DNA from: Brachionus manjavacas | Lineage: Eukaryota; Rotifera; Eurotatoria; Ploima; Brachionidae | DNA: 64,000 bases | Assembly (NCBI GenBank): GCA_019054805.1 | Contig: JAHQIY010000007.1 | Span: 5,151,501 to 5,215,500 of the forward strand | Direction: 5' to 3' | Shown: piece by piece, positions 10,323 through 22,112 of the stretch | Layout of the letters: every line of letters starts with the position of its first letter | Numbering within the stretch: position 1 is the first letter of the stretch | Program-made: the position numbers and the translations under genes | Notes under the pieces: model-generated | What the model saw: the letters and a program-made list of their open reading frames with translations, nothing else | What the model was told of the DNA's origin: nothing | Database searches by the model: none

Positions 10323-13300
10323 CTATTTAACTCTTGTTGTTTTTCTGGTGGTGGCTTGAGCTGTTTGACCGGCTTGAAAATTGGCACTTGAAGCAGACGT
10401 TTGAGACTGCGAGTTGGCTGATGAATTTGCGTTTTGTGCTGAATTCTGATTTAATAGTTGATTCTGTGATTTCAAACGGGATTCTTTGGTAATTCGTTTA
10501 TTCACTGTTTTTCCAGCATTCAAATTCGCCAGGGTTTCTAAATTAGAAAATACAATTCCTTGTTAAAATTTTTATTTTTGATCAAATTATTAGGCTAAAT
10601 AAATTCCTCGTAATACGAGATAAATTTGTGACCGAAAAGCTCAATATCCCAATCTTTTTATTTCTAAATACTTGCTAAAAAATCTTGGTCTCAAGATCTA
10701 CCAGCCAGTTTAACCAGGCTCAAGATCAACTAATAAAATCTTATTTTTACAATATATATTTTTTGCTCATTTTTAAAAAGGTGCCATATGAACCTTTTAA
10801 TGAACACTTTTTTAACGAGTCTAAAATTTTACATTAAGTTATTTTATTTAAAGAATGAAAATAAAATATAAATAAAAAATTTGTTCAATGAATTTTTAGA
10901 AAAAACGTATAATTCTTTTTTCAGTATTGCAATTTTTTACACAAAATTAACACAGGTAACAATTACAAACCTTTTTAAAGTCAAAACTGATAAAAAAAAA
11001 TTTTCACAAAATTTTCATTAGAAATGGTAAATTTAAGAATTAAAAGAATTTAAGATAGTTTTTTAAATGTAATAAAAATAAAATACCTCAATGATTTCAT
11101 TTTTAACTTTATTTAATAAAAATTTGAATGCGTTTTAGAAAGAAATTACATCTTCTTAGATCTACCTTTCTATTTAATATCGTGCGCCAAATTTTAAAAT
11201 TCGGAACTTATGTAGAAAATATAATTTCCGCAGCTCTATATTTGATATAAACTTTAGAGAAAAATTTGAAATTCTCATTTTTGCATTTTTGCATAAGTAC
11301 TTACATTTTTTGCTTGATATAACAGTTGGAATACAGAAGTAAGTATCCCCAAACAAATGGCAAAATAGAACAATCCAACAGTTTTAATGTTTTAAATAAA
11401 TTTTTTTAAAAATGAAAAATTTACTCTTTTTATAATACTTAACTTAAAATTGCCTTTTTTCTCCAAAAAATTGTATTAAAAAATTATCAAAATTCAAGGA
11501 TGCTTTTTTCATTTTTCCTTTTTTCCTAAATTTATTCAAATTTTGATTCAATAAGAAAAGATCCACGTGAAATTAAGTAATTTTACAGAAATACAAATAT
11601 CTATTTATTTGCTTTGTTCATCTGAGCCTAGCTAAAGCTCTTTCAATTTTAAAATTTAAATTTAAAGTTACCTAATTGAATCTATTTTAAATAAATTAAA
11701 ATAAAATTTATGAAAAAATTTAAAGATAAATTGAAAGAGTAAACATAGCTGCCAGATATTTAAGCAGTGAACGGTTCAGGAAAAAAAGAAGAAATAGTAA
11801 GGTAGCAATTACGCAATGAATTCCATGTTTCTTGATTTAAAACCGATATATTCATCCACAAGTTTGACAAACAATGGAACAGAATGACTCAGTCCTCACG
11901 CTACTTATCTTTTGCTCAATTCAAAAGTCGATTGGGGACAGTAAAGAGTTAAAGCTCCATGATGGCCTCGTAATGCATAATGCAGGAAGGAGTGTCATAT
12001 TTTAGTTTTTGAATAGACCCAACTGCTGGACTTAGAATTACTTGTATTTTTTTAATATTATGCGAATGAGTTAAGACATGGGAAAGTATAATCAAAAATA
12101 GATCCGAATAAAGATTTTTAATTTAGACCCCATTTTTCTTTGAAAAAATCTTCATTACATTTAGCCTTAAATTAAAACCTTTTTTAATTTTATCTAACAT
12201 TGAACTAAAATTTAATTTAGAATCGAAATTAACACCAAGAAACTTAGTTTCTTTTTGTCTTATGATTTTATTTTCATAAATTTTTTGCGTAAAGATCATT
12301 GTTTAAATTCATCTAAGTTTTTATATATGACTATATTAATTTCTTGATTGAAAGCTCAAGAAGCCCCAAACCCAAAACCCCCTTGTGCCAAGGCTCTGTA
12401 TCATAATAGCAGCTTTTTTGTATTTAAAAAAAGCAAACACCAAAATAGAAAAAAAAAGTTAATTGATTTGAACAAAGAATGGCTAATAATAATTTAGTTG
12501 ATAGCTTAGTTGATGGGTTTCAGACTGTGGAACTTATTTAGTAGAATTCAAGAACACTTGCCACTTGAGGCTCTCAATCTTAATTCGACCATAAAGGATT
12601 CAATTAATAAATTACAAAACAACTTAATTAGACAAATGTTTGGTTTAAAACCCTATTGTCACATATCACGAGTCTTAAAAGTACTGAAAGTATTCAACTT
12701 TGATGAACTTTATCTTTTTTCAAAACTAACTTTTATTGATACAATTAAATATAATTATTTCTCATCACAATTTTTAAAATCTATGACAAGTGACCTCCCC
12801 TCTAATAAATCTTTTTCCTCCGATTTGGTACTTATTTCCAAGTACTTTAAAATTTAAACCTCAAATATCACAGCAAATATAAACCAACTTAAAGAAAATC
12901 TTAAGATTAATCTGATTAGTAATGATGGTATATCTGATTCAATTTGGTTATGTCTTTGCAATTTAAAATTTAAACATTACAGAACTCTTTTAAATGAACT
13001 AATTCAAAATAAAGATATTCATGAATTTTGGTTCAAATTTTCTTGCCTTCTAGCTTTCATGGCTTATTCTATTTTTGAACTAATGTTCCTTTTTTATTTT
13101 AAAATTTTTAATAATTTTTTCATTTTGACACAAAAAATTTTATCTTTTTTTTTTGAGTCTTTTAAATTTTTTTTCTTCTTACTTCTAACATTGAACTAAA
13201 ATTACAGAAAACAAATTAATTAATATAGATTAGTTTATTGAGGTTAATTCAATTCAATTCAATAAATAAATAAATAATGCGTTTAGCAACATGTTAGAGC

Positions 13301-16300
13301 GTCATCCTTTGGTTTATCGTCTAAAAGACATGTTTCGAGCTGATCAAAGAAAAAATGAAGAAATCTTGGTAAAATTAGAAACTGGTATTCATTATAAGAG
13401 AAAGCCAAAATATCATTATATTGAAAGAATTAAAGAAATAGTCAATAATTATTCATTCGATATCTATGATAAATTTTTTGATAATTTGGCTTCAATTTTA
13501 GATTAATAGATTTTTTTTTATTTTTACAGGTAAAACTTGCTATTTTAATCGATTTACTTTTTTCTTATTGCTCATTTAATAAAATTAATAATGATTTGCT
13601 CTTTAAATAGATGATATGATTTCCTCATACTAATTTAATTTTGCAATTTTAATTGTTGCTTAATTGAATTGCTACCTTGTGCCAAGTCTCAAGAGAGCTG
13701 TTAAAATAGACAATTGACTTTTTATGATAGTTCCTCAAAATTCTTCTTTTTCCTCTTCAAATTGTGCTAATTTTCTAATGCCTCTTTTTTTTTTTAATTT
13801 TTAAAGAAAATCCTGGGGTTGTGAAGTTCATTTCAATTCGATTGTTTCAATTCAGAAAAACTTGAATAACTTTTTTACTAAAAGAGATAATTCAGTTCCG
13901 TAAAATGCTTAATGGTTAAGCAACTTTACTTAATCCAAAAATATATGTCTGCAAAAACTCTGCAATGTAATTACACACTTGATTGGAATACTTTTTAATG
14001 GCGTGCAAAATGGAGAAAATTGCAAAGTATTTTGGAGACTTATTTTACTGCCTTAAGCAAATTTGATAATTAAACATTTTACAGAACTGAATTATCTCTT
14101 TTAGTAAAAAAGTAATTCATGTTTTTCTAAATTGAAACGATCGAATTGAAACGAAATTCACAACCCCGAAAATCCTTAAACTACAATAGCAACTCAAAAA
14201 TATTTTAAATAGTAAATAATCAAATAATAAAAAAAATTGATTATTATTATTCTAATTATTTTCTAAATTACCCTGAGAAAAATATAGAGTCAAACAAAAA
14301 AAGAATCTTCGCCAAGAGACAAAGTAACACTAAAATTCTTTTTTTCTAGAAAAACCAAACAAAAATGAAACAATTAATTTTTTTATATTTCTTTACGTTT
14401 TTTATAATAATAATAATAATATAAGTTACAACTGGTATGTAAACTTAATCAGTAAAATTCATAAAGTCAGTATTTAATTAGTTAAAATGATTATGTATTA
14501 TTAATTAAAAGATGATAATAATAATTTACGAATTTTACACATGAGTAATTAAAATATTAAATTATTAAAAAATACAAGATACAAATTTCCAAATTTTTTT
14601 GGGAAAAAATTTTGCCAAACTTTTCAGAAAAGAAAGGGTTCAAATAAAAAAGACAAAATTAAAAAGTTAAAATTTTAAATAATAAAACAAATCATTTTTT
14701 CATTTTTGTTAGAGTTTCCCAGAAAAAAACATTTTCGTGTTTCCTTTTTTGTTTGACTTTAGCCCTCACCCAATTACCCCGTTTCTTTTAAATAAAAAAA
14801 GTGAAAAGGTCGCCAGCAAAAAGAAAGGAGCGTTCCATATTTATTTTATTTTTTAGTGGTATCTAGAAGCACCTATACTTAAAAGCATCGGCGATATCAT
14901 TTTGACACATCTTCAAAATTGGATGAAAAATTAAAAAATCTTGAAAATAATTTAATTTTAAAATGATACATACAAAAAAGGCTCTTCAGCTTTGTCCAAT
15001 TATGAATCATTGTTAATGAAAGGGTCTATAAAAGACAAGAAACCTTTCTTTTTTATAATTCAGGAAGAATGTTAAAAAAACTCATAACATTTTTAAAAAT
15101 TTTCAATTAATTTAAAATTATCGGATGCTACTCTTTTTTTTGTCTTAAACTTATTTTAATTTTTTTTTTTTTTTATTATTTTTTTTACATCGCCTACAAG
15201 GCGTTCATTGAATAAATAAATAAATATGTCAAAATGACATATACTGATTTCACCTTTTCAGTCAATTTATCTTGAAATTAAAATATCTGAAAAAAAATAA
15301 AGGATTTAATTTTGGAAAATAACAACAAAAAAATCTTATTAACAAATTTTCAGTCCTAATATATTTTGCTATATGTTTTGATGAATCAAAACTCGAAATA
15401 TGTCAAAATTACTTCGCCGGTGCTTCTAGTGTTAATAAATATACTAAAAAAAAATGGGCTATTAACTGAGCCTTGAGGTTAAACTACGATTATTGGAAAT
15501 TCTTCACTAATTTGACTTTTTACATTTACTTTGAATTTACCTGTTTCAAAAAAGATTTTACACAGTGAATGAGGTAGTTTGGACGATTCATTTTAAATGA
15601 GCTTATAAATTAGACTGTCATGTCAGACCCTGTAAAAAGCTTTCGAAATGTCAAAAAACAAAAGTATTCACTTTTTTCTTTCAAAAACTAAAAATGGTTC
15701 AAAAGTTTTCTGGATAAGAAAGAAAGGACTGAAGATGGCTCTTTTGTGTTTCCAAAACCCGACTGTTCCTGAATTACGAATTATGTTATTTTTAATGACA
15801 GATAATGCGTTCCAGCAGTTTTCTAAGACAGCTTGTCTTACAAATTGATCTTATACTAATTAGATGGATCGTATGTTTGGGATGATTTTTTTGGTATATT
15901 TGCAGTTTTCCATGCTTTGGAAATCCTAGCATATCCAAGATTTAGATAAAAAAGATTAATTAAATCTATTAAGGAATTTTGAGGTAAATATTTTAGTTTT
16001 AGATTGTGAATTTTGTCAGATCATGACCAACCATAATCAATTCATTTATGGTAATGGGTTGATTAAAAATGCACTAGTTGTGTTACTCGAAAAATTCTGT
16101 GTTAAAATTAGCTATTTCCTTATCTTTTCCAACATATCAATGTTAGGGCTAAATTTTCATTTTTGTTCATCTATTTTTAGTTTCCTTTTATTCGAAATTA
16201 AAGCTGGAATTAATCTTGATCCTATTTTTGTTCTAAATTCATTAATTTTTTTTCAAGATTGTCTGTTTAAAAATAAACCACCTTTTATTTTGGTTTAAAT

Positions 16301-16825
16301 TTCAGTTTTAAAATGTTTTTAATAGTTCAACTAACTCAAATGTAAATAAGAAAAAAATTCAAATTAAAAAGTCATACTTGTCATGCTAGGTGTCAGTTTG
16401 TTTTCGTTTAAAAAAGGCGTATACCGTTTCTCATTAGTATTAGTGTCAAGATCAACTTTAAGTACAGCATAACTGACCGTAGGTGCAAGAAATTGAATGG
16501 CATAGTCCTTGTTATTTAAATTGGGTATTTCCTTTAAATTTCCATCAAAATCTATCAAATCAATGAGTTCATCTTTGCCAAGACTCAATTGTTCTTTAAG
16601 GTAGTTTAGCATGTGAAGACATGAGCATAGCGAGTTTAGGAGAATAACTCGGTTGTCCGCGTAGAACACTTTCACGAATGTCTTGTGGTCGAAAATAGCG
16701 GACGCGTTTGTGCCCAGGTTGATGCTGTTGTTCAGCTGATTCGAGTTAAGGCTATTTAAGTTGTTTGCTGTTGATTTTCTATTAATATTTGAGCTTTGAT
16801 TTAAGTCTCTTAATGATGATTTCAT
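10323..16825 (-). CDS. CXorf65/C22orf15-like protein, proposed two-exon model
   Basis: Exon 1 (16825-16372) encodes a Ser/Asn-rich leader and then a ubiquitin-like domain. It reads FVKVFYADNRVILLNSLCSC, a leucine-rich helix, a DLIDFDG turn and SYAVLKVDLD. This order matches vertebrate CXorf65 and C22orf15 (F-I-x-V-x-F, L-V-N-x-x-C, L-x-x-E-D-G, Y-V-L-V). It ends at a phase-1 donor (ATGACAA|GTATGA). The only phase-compatible downstream exon found is 10531-10323, which has acceptor TCTAATTTAG and encodes KTLANLNAGKTVNKRITKES, then a Gln/Asn/Ser-rich tail ending TTRKTTRVK. The intron would be about 5.8 kb and full of transposon fragments. The exon 1 assignment is firm; the link to the second exon is inferred from phase, strand and the basic tail expected of the family. 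An intervening exon is possible. The molecular role of the family is unknown. Confidence 0.6.
10560..11597. other. Intronic AT-rich DNA, nothing recognised
   Basis: Lies within the proposed long intron of the CXorf65-like gene. The reading frame at 11174-11356 (-) has no coding character beyond length. Confidence 0.4.
11598..12341 (-). mobile_element. LINE 3' part: reverse-transcriptase thumb plus 3' tail
   Basis: On the minus strand, about 12300-12160 reads ETKFLGVNFDSKLNFSS followed by KKGFNLRLNVMKIFSKKNG, the thumb region of jockey/CR1-type reverse transcriptases. Further on are degraded LINE C-terminal sequences. The copy ends near 11645-11598 in GAAAGAGCTTTAGCTAGGCT and an AAATAAATA tail. 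That tail is related to the one at 4325, which ties this stem-loop 3' end to a LINE family. Stops and frameshifts are present. Confidence 0.7.
12502..13278 (+). mobile_element. LINE 3' end (reverse-transcriptase C-terminus and tail)
   Basis: About 12510-12857 encodes NKLQNNLIRQMFGLKPYCHI and DELYLFSKLTFIDTIKYN, the C-terminal domain of a jockey/CR1-like element. It is followed by a decayed remainder and a 3' tail (CAATTCAATTCAATAAATAAATA) ending at about 13278. The copy is truncated at its 5' side and lies directly against a MULE-like transposase fragment, which it probably interrupted. Confidence 0.7.
13279..13506 (+). pseudogene. C-terminal fragment of MULE/FLYWCH-type transposase
   Basis: The reading frame encodes NNAFSNMLERHPLVYRLKDM, then FRADQRKNEEILVKLETG, and ends in a basic stretch. 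The order W-N-x-x-F-x-x-L...H-P-x-x-Y-x-L-I-D-x-F-R-x-E-Q matches the region after the catalytic core in MULE-type transposases and FLYWCH-associated transposon proteins of invertebrates. The upstream part is absent because the frame begins inside the 3' tail of a LINE. It is not expected to be functional. Whether it came from an active transposon or a domesticated gene cannot be told from this piece. Confidence 0.5.
13806..14175. mobile_element. hAT-type MITE with about 95-bp inverted repeats and 8-bp target duplication
   Basis: The element at 13814-14167 has inverted arms beginning GGGGTTGTGAA. Both arms share TTTCAATTCGAT and ACTAAAAGAGATAATTCAGT segments. The flanks 13806-13813 and 14168-14175 are both GAAAATCC, an 8-bp direct repeat typical of hAT insertions. 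The roughly 150-bp interior is noncoding. The intact target duplication suggests a fairly young insertion, although the arms differ at several positions. Confidence 0.8.
14176..15179. other. AT-rich intronic/intergenic DNA, nothing recognised
   Basis: Poly-A/T and dinucleotide-rich sequence with short pieces of possible repeat origin; no supported gene. Confidence 0.4.
15180..15228 (+). mobile_element. LINE 3' tail, ATCGCC...GGCG hairpin type
   Basis: ACATCGCCTACAAGGCGTTC is followed by ATTGAATAAATAAATAAAT. The CGCC/GGCG stem-loop and AAATA tail are shared with copies at 25415, 26515 (minus) and 36424, marking one retroposon family. Confidence 0.6.
15445..16290 (-). mobile_element. Decayed LINE reverse-transcriptase fragment
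   Basis: On the minus strand the frames contain SLIDLINLFYLNLGY followed by WKTANIPKKSSQT (finger region, about 16000-15860), FGFGNTK-like sequence, then D-I-S-K-A-F and LIYKLI (about 15650-15590). They finish with QISEEFPI and PQGSVNSPFF (about 15520-15450). This is the order of a jockey/CR1-like reverse transcriptase with many breaks. Open frames on the opposite strand here are antisense shadows. It sits within the proposed intron of the CXorf65-like gene, in the same orientation. Confidence 0.7.
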
Positions 16826-16922
16826 TATGTGTTACCTAGCGACTTTAGAGCTGCTAAAATAATAAAAAAATTAACAGAAAGAAATTTTTCGAAAGAAAAA
16901 GTTTAAGAAAATGTTTGTGCCA

Positions 16923-16936
16923 GTTATCATGGAAAC
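16923..16936 (-). promoter_or_regulatory. RFX X-box-like site upstream of the CXorf65-like gene
   Basis: GTTATCATGGAAAC fits the imperfect palindrome GTTNCC-AT-GGNAAC bound by RFX/DAF-19 factors, and sits about 100 bp before the ATG at 16825. A second, weaker half-matched copy (GTTACCTAGCGAC, 16831-16843) lies just before the ATG. X-boxes at this distance mark ciliary genes in animals. Functional use is inference. Confidence 0.5.
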
Positions 16937-19900
16937 ACAAAGGGCTAAGTGGAAGATTTAAAGTGTCCAGATAAGCTCGTTAAGTGTTAAATTTTCGTTT
17001 TTTGTTATTTTGGGTATAAAAAAAATTGGAATGAATAGAACGCATGGAAAAAAAATTTGAATTGTTAATGGCATTTACCTGTACGAAAGTAACTTGAGTA
17101 ATAGTGGCTGTTTTTTTTGTTTAGTATTTTAATTTCATGCAGTTATTCAATAAATTTGTTTCCCTAACACTTTTTGTTTAAAATCAAAATTTAAATGAGA
17201 TTTCGAAAAATTCATTTTCACCTTTAATGTCTTTGTTCCAAATAATAAAAAAAAAAAACGGATAATTTTTCATTGAAAAAGTTTTAAATTGTATTGTAGA
17301 TGACTATTAAGGAGCAAATTTAAAAACAAAAAATAAATATTTTATTTAATTTGAAAAATTAGAAAAAGATCAAATTAAATAGAAGTTTTGTAATAAAGTT
17401 AACAACAGTGAATTTTTATGGCTTAAAATAAAATTTGCTAAGAGTTTTACTACTTTTTTCAATCTTTATTTTATAATTATTTTAATGTTTTTTGTTTTTT
17501 TTTATAAATAAAAAGTTGGTTTTTTTATGTATTAATAGGTGAATTTAGTTTTTTATTAATTAAGTTTAGTTTAACCATTTAAAAAAGAAAAAATAATTTA
17601 GACAAATTTTGCTTTTCTATTAAAATAGAAGTGTTGAAAAAAAATTAATTTTTTATTAAGTTCAATTTTATTTTAGCATTTTAAATCTAAATAAAAAATT
17701 AAAAACTAATTAAGTTTTATAACTTCTTATAATCTGTAAAATTGTTAAAACCATGAGGCCTTGAGCGACGTCACGAGATTCAATAAAAATTTGGATGCAG
17801 TTTCATTTAAACCAAAAATCAGTCATTCGCCAAATTTTAGTATTTATTTATTTTAACCTGTGCTGAAAATTAAAATTGACTGAAACTTTAGTTGTTTCAA
17901 ACTCCAAGTCGAGTTATTATCAAAAAATAGCTTCACCAAAAAAGGTCCAGATAGAAGCTATATAAGCTTAAATTGACAAAAAAGAGAGTTTTCAGAAATA
18001 GCAGAATTTATTAGGGTGATAGAGGTCTAAAATAACACTACTCAAGCTTACGTAAAAAGAGATTTTATTCAAATTCTAGATTTTGATTTGGTTATTTTAC
18101 AAAACATAATTTGTTTATCTAAAGCTGCAATTAACTTTTTCTGGTCACTAAATACCACTTATTTTGATTGACTGATTGATGTTCGAACTTATTAATAAAA
18201 ACCTAAAAAAACGATTAAAACTAAGATTTTTTTTAAATTGGATACAAAAAAAAATAGAAAAATTAATATAAATAAATAGAAAAAAATTTAGAAATAAAAA
18301 AAAAGCTGATTATTTTTATTTATAAATTTTATATATAATGGTAAGGATTAAAAAAAAAAAAAAAAAAGTGAAGCTAAAATAAACAACGCATAAAAAGCAA
18401 CTTGAAATTATGATCAAGTAAAAATTTCAAATTGAATTTTTAGTTTCTAATTAAAAAAAAAAAGATATTAATATTTTAAACAATAAAAGGCTAAATCTTA
18501 TTAAACATGATTTGTTTAATCTTTTGAATTTTTATCTGAAGTAAAATAAAATATTAATCAATATTTTTAAATTTTGCAACACAAAATTTAACTTTGTTTC
18601 GCTGAAATATATTTTAATTAATATTAAAATATTTATTTATAAAATGTGAACAAAAGTTAAATAAGACAATCGTCTATCTGGTATTTGTTGACAGTTAAAT
18701 TTTTAAGTTAAGGGCTCCATTAAAATTTTATCATGGAATCCACTAATAATTATAAAAAAAAATACAAATAACTAATAATTTAAAAGCAAGAAAAATACAT
18801 AAAATAATAAAATTTCAAAAAAAAGCTATACCTTGATATGGTATGCAAAATTTAAGTTTGTCTTTAAAGTTTTCAAATAAAGATTTAGAAGAATCAATTA
18901 AAGATCAATTAGAATAAAAAAGATTTTGTTATTTTTACGATAATAATAATTGTGCGTTTAATTAAAAAAATTTAAAAAAAGGTAATTTCATTATTTTTTT
19001 AAAGATTTATCAATTAAGTTTAATTAATGTGATTATTATCGTGAACTTCAAGTTGCCCGCATTGAACTGTAATATATAATATTTTTTTACAGTTCTTAAT
19101 CAAAAGATAATACATTTTTTTCCTGTCAAAAATGTTTTTTCAGCTTTTTTAATTTTCATTTTAATTTCTGTGATTTCAACTTTTAAGAATAAAAAATTTT
19201 AGTTGATATCTTGAATAATTTACCATCTAGATTTTATTTTACCTTATTTGGTAATTTATTAATGCATCTTTGTTCTTCTTAAGAATCTAGTCACGTACTT
19301 GATTCCTTTTTTACAATCGTCTTATTATTTAATAAAGAATTAGTTTTAAAAATCTTTCTATAGTCCTTTATTACATTAAAATTACATTGTTTTATATAAA
19401 AAAATTATTTTGAATGAAGGAAAAAGAAGATTTATTTTTATTTATTGATTTAGTATTTTAATATAACTTTATTAAGATCGAAATTAATTTAAGCGTTTTT
19501 CATTATTAAAATTTTTAATCTCTTTTTGTTTATTATCACTCTACATCATATTAATTTTTGGTATTCTAAAAGATCGTACAATAAGTTGTTTGAAGGTTTA
19601 AATTTTAGAATTTTTACACTTATTTTTAGTTTCATAATTTTAATTTTACGGTTTTCACATCATGTTTATATTTTAAACATATTCTAAGATAAGAGAAAAA
19701 AATTGAAAAATCAGGCAGTTGTATTTATTCGGATTTTTGAGCTTTTAATTTAATATTGAAAAATATTGAAAGCAAAAGACATTTGGAAAAATTATTAAGA
19801 AATCGAAAAAAAATTTATTTTTATCTATGCATTTTTAAATAAAAAAAGGCAAATAAAAACAATTCCACTTATAAGAAAATATAAAATTCAGTTATAATAA

Positions 19901-20092
19901 AGAATAAAATAGAAATTTAGTTCGAATATAATAATATTTCAACAAATTAAAAAATTTGGGTACTAAGTCTTTTATTATTTTTAATTTTCTAAGACTGTTT
20001 AAGTCTAATTTTGTGATATCGATTTTAATCGTCTACTATACAGAATTTTAAACGATTTTAATAAATCTTAAAATAAAATGATGTAAAATTTT
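16937..20092. other. 3.2-kb gene-free AT-rich region
   Basis: I see no exon, RNA gene or clear inverted repeat here, only long A/T runs and simple sequence. It separates the CXorf65-like promoter from the 3' end of EB gene A. Confidence 0.45.
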
Positions 20093-22078
20093 CTAATCAG
20101 ATTGATTATCCAAATCTAAAGATGAACATTTTCTAAATTCAACATCAGAATCTGTTTTTGGAGGAACTTTTCTATATAGAACGAAGCAAAACTCTTGGCT
20201 GTCATTTGTGTCTAAATTTTCATTGATATCTGCTAGTTGATTGTTAATCAAAACATAGATGGTAACTAAACCCAGATCGAGTGGTATTTTGTAGACTAAT
20301 CTATCATTCATTTTATTTACTTTAAATTTAATTTCAAAAGTACGCCTTTGATTCATGTTAGCAATTAAGTCAATTTTCACATTCAAATTTTTCACAAATT
20401 TAGCTTTGATAACAAAATCTACAGCATCAACTAAAAATAATGATAAAATCGTAGAAAAATTATTTAAAATTCGTTTACCACATTTTCCATTATCTAAAAT
20501 TTTGTTTCCTGAACAAACACACTTAGATTGGTGACATTCTAGATTCAAATCTTCCCAACAATTATTATTTTCATCACATTCGTTAACTTCTTTTTTATAA
20601 TTTTCAAAATAAAAAATCTCCGCTAAATTTTTGAAATATTTTTTTTAAATACCACATTTTCCATCAATTTTCATGTAATTTGTTAAGCAAATGCATCTGT
20701 TATTCATTGAACATTCCAAAAAGTTTATCTCATTACATTGCGCGCTCTTTTCACAATACTCTTCTATTTCATGTTTTATCTCTTAATTTAGCAATTATGC
20801 CATTATTATTAATTAAAAAAAATAAAAATAAAACTGACTAAAAATTTACCACATGATCTACTAGTTTCGTTGAAAAAACTCATTTGATCACAATCACAAA
20901 AACCACTTAGACATCTTAATTTTGGTTCACATTCGTTTAAACATGCGATCGAACATTTTTCCGAATGTTTTTTTGAAAAGTTAAGCTCTTTAAAAAATTT
21001 GAAATTGATTCTTAATTTTATGTGACCAATTTTATGCAATAAAAATTTCTAATTTACATTCTTTTTCCTTAAAATTTTATCTGAGACTTAATTAATATTA
21101 GGATTAAAGAATTTTTTTATTAAATTAAAATATTATTCGCACCGTATTGCAGAGATATTTTGAAGATTTTTTCACCCTCAGCAGGTTTTGAACCCTCGAT
21201 CCTCTGCTTACATGACTAACACGCAAACCATTCGGCTATACGGGCTCATAAAAAATTATATAAGACTTCCAAAATACTATCCGATCAAAATAATCCTTTT
21301 TTAAATTTAAGTCTTTAAATTTTTTTAACCATTTTCCTATCCAAAAGAATTTATTAATCTGCGATTGCTACGATGATAAAGATAGAATTATATCATTACC
21401 TATAACAAATTGAAAGCTTTTGAAAGAATACTAAAGAATATTAAAAATTTTAATTTAGTGAGCATTTAATATACTTTTGATTTATAAAACTTACTAAAAT
21501 TTATTTCAAACGTAAAAATTGTTTTGAAAAATAAATAAGATAGAAAAGTCAAGTAAAAGGCTGGAATAATTATTTTATCAATATTTTGGACATTAATAAA
21601 TCAAAATTTAGCCAATGGTTCAAAGTTTTAAAAGCATTTCTTAAGCTTATCTAATTGAACAGTTAGGATATAAAAAATAATTATAAAAAATTAGTTAATA
21701 ATAATATAAAATACCACAGTTGACTTCAGATATGTTTTTTGAATCTCCAATGTCAAGTTCTTCTAATTGTTCATCATCACTTTTTTTAGCATAAATTACC
21801 ATTTTTTCTGACGGACTTTGAAAAGTTGAAAATTCAATTAGAGGAAACAAAAAGCATATTCCATTTTTCAAAATGATAATTTGGCAGTCAATCAGTTCGT
21901 TACACTTTTTCATGCAAATAAACTTGTTTTTTGTATCCAATTTGTCCAAAGAATTTTCATGGTAAACATTTTCCAACGGTTTGTGTTTTGTGACTCTTAG
22001 ATATTTTTGGTTAATATTATCACAAAGACAGTAAAAATTCAAACAAAATAAAAAATTAAATATTTGACTCAACTTCAT
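20093..22078 (-). CDS. EB gene A: secreted PAN-like plus three EB modules, five exons
   Basis: Exons on the minus strand: 22078-21715, 20987-20850, 20781-20653, 20589-20479 and 20430-20093. All have GT-AG sites and phase-1 junctions, giving 359 residues. Exon 1 encodes a signal peptide (MKLSQIFNFLFCLNFYCLC) and a PAN/apple-like segment (FICMKKCNELIDCQIIILKN, GICFLFPL). Exons 2-4 each encode one EB module of about 40 residues with regularly spaced cysteines (CLSGFCDCD, NNRCICL, SKCVCSG) ending in a split Cys-Gly codon, so modules are exon-shuffling units. Exon 5 encodes a 113-residue beta-rich domain without cysteine pairs (VYKIPLDLGLVTIYVLINN) that I cannot name; gene B has a relative. The likely role is an extracellular adhesion or recognition protein. 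The last intron (48 bp) lies inside an otherwise open frame. Confidence 0.85.
20652..21135. repeat. Segmental duplication block alpha (partner 27961-28444)
   Basis: 484 bp covering exons 2-3 of EB gene A plus flanking intron are almost identical, base for base, to the block in gene B. Identity stops sharply at the exon 3 donor on one side and at the SINE on the other. Confidence 0.9.
21136..21247 (-). mobile_element. tRNA-derived SINE copy in intron 1 of gene A
   Basis: Read on the minus strand it begins GAGCCCGTATAGCCGAATGG, which includes an A-box-like TAGCCGAATGG. A B-box-like GGGTTCAAAACC follows about 40 bases later. The acceptor stem does not close, so this is not a working tRNA. The part after the B box (CTGAGGGT...CTTCAAAAT.TCTCTGCA) is shared with 34670-34870 on the plus strand, so it is a dispersed family. 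It lies exactly where the match between genes A and B breaks. Confidence 0.65.
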
Positions 22079-22112
22079 CTTTGATCAATTTTTAAAAATG
22101 GATTCTTGATTT
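21567..22112. repeat. Segmental duplication block beta (partner 29801-30345)
   Basis: About 546 bp with exon 1, the start of intron 1 and about 30 bp of 5' flank, nearly identical to the copy in gene B apart from a few substitutions and one single-base length change. Confidence 0.9.

Noticed and set aside
15648-16298. Plus-strand open frames of 66 and 91 codons
   Set aside because: They are the opposite strand of a decayed LINE reverse transcriptase.
21172-21247. A functional tRNA gene
   Set aside because: A- and B-box-like motifs are present, but the acceptor stem does not pair and the sequence continues into a body shared with another copy, so it is a SINE.
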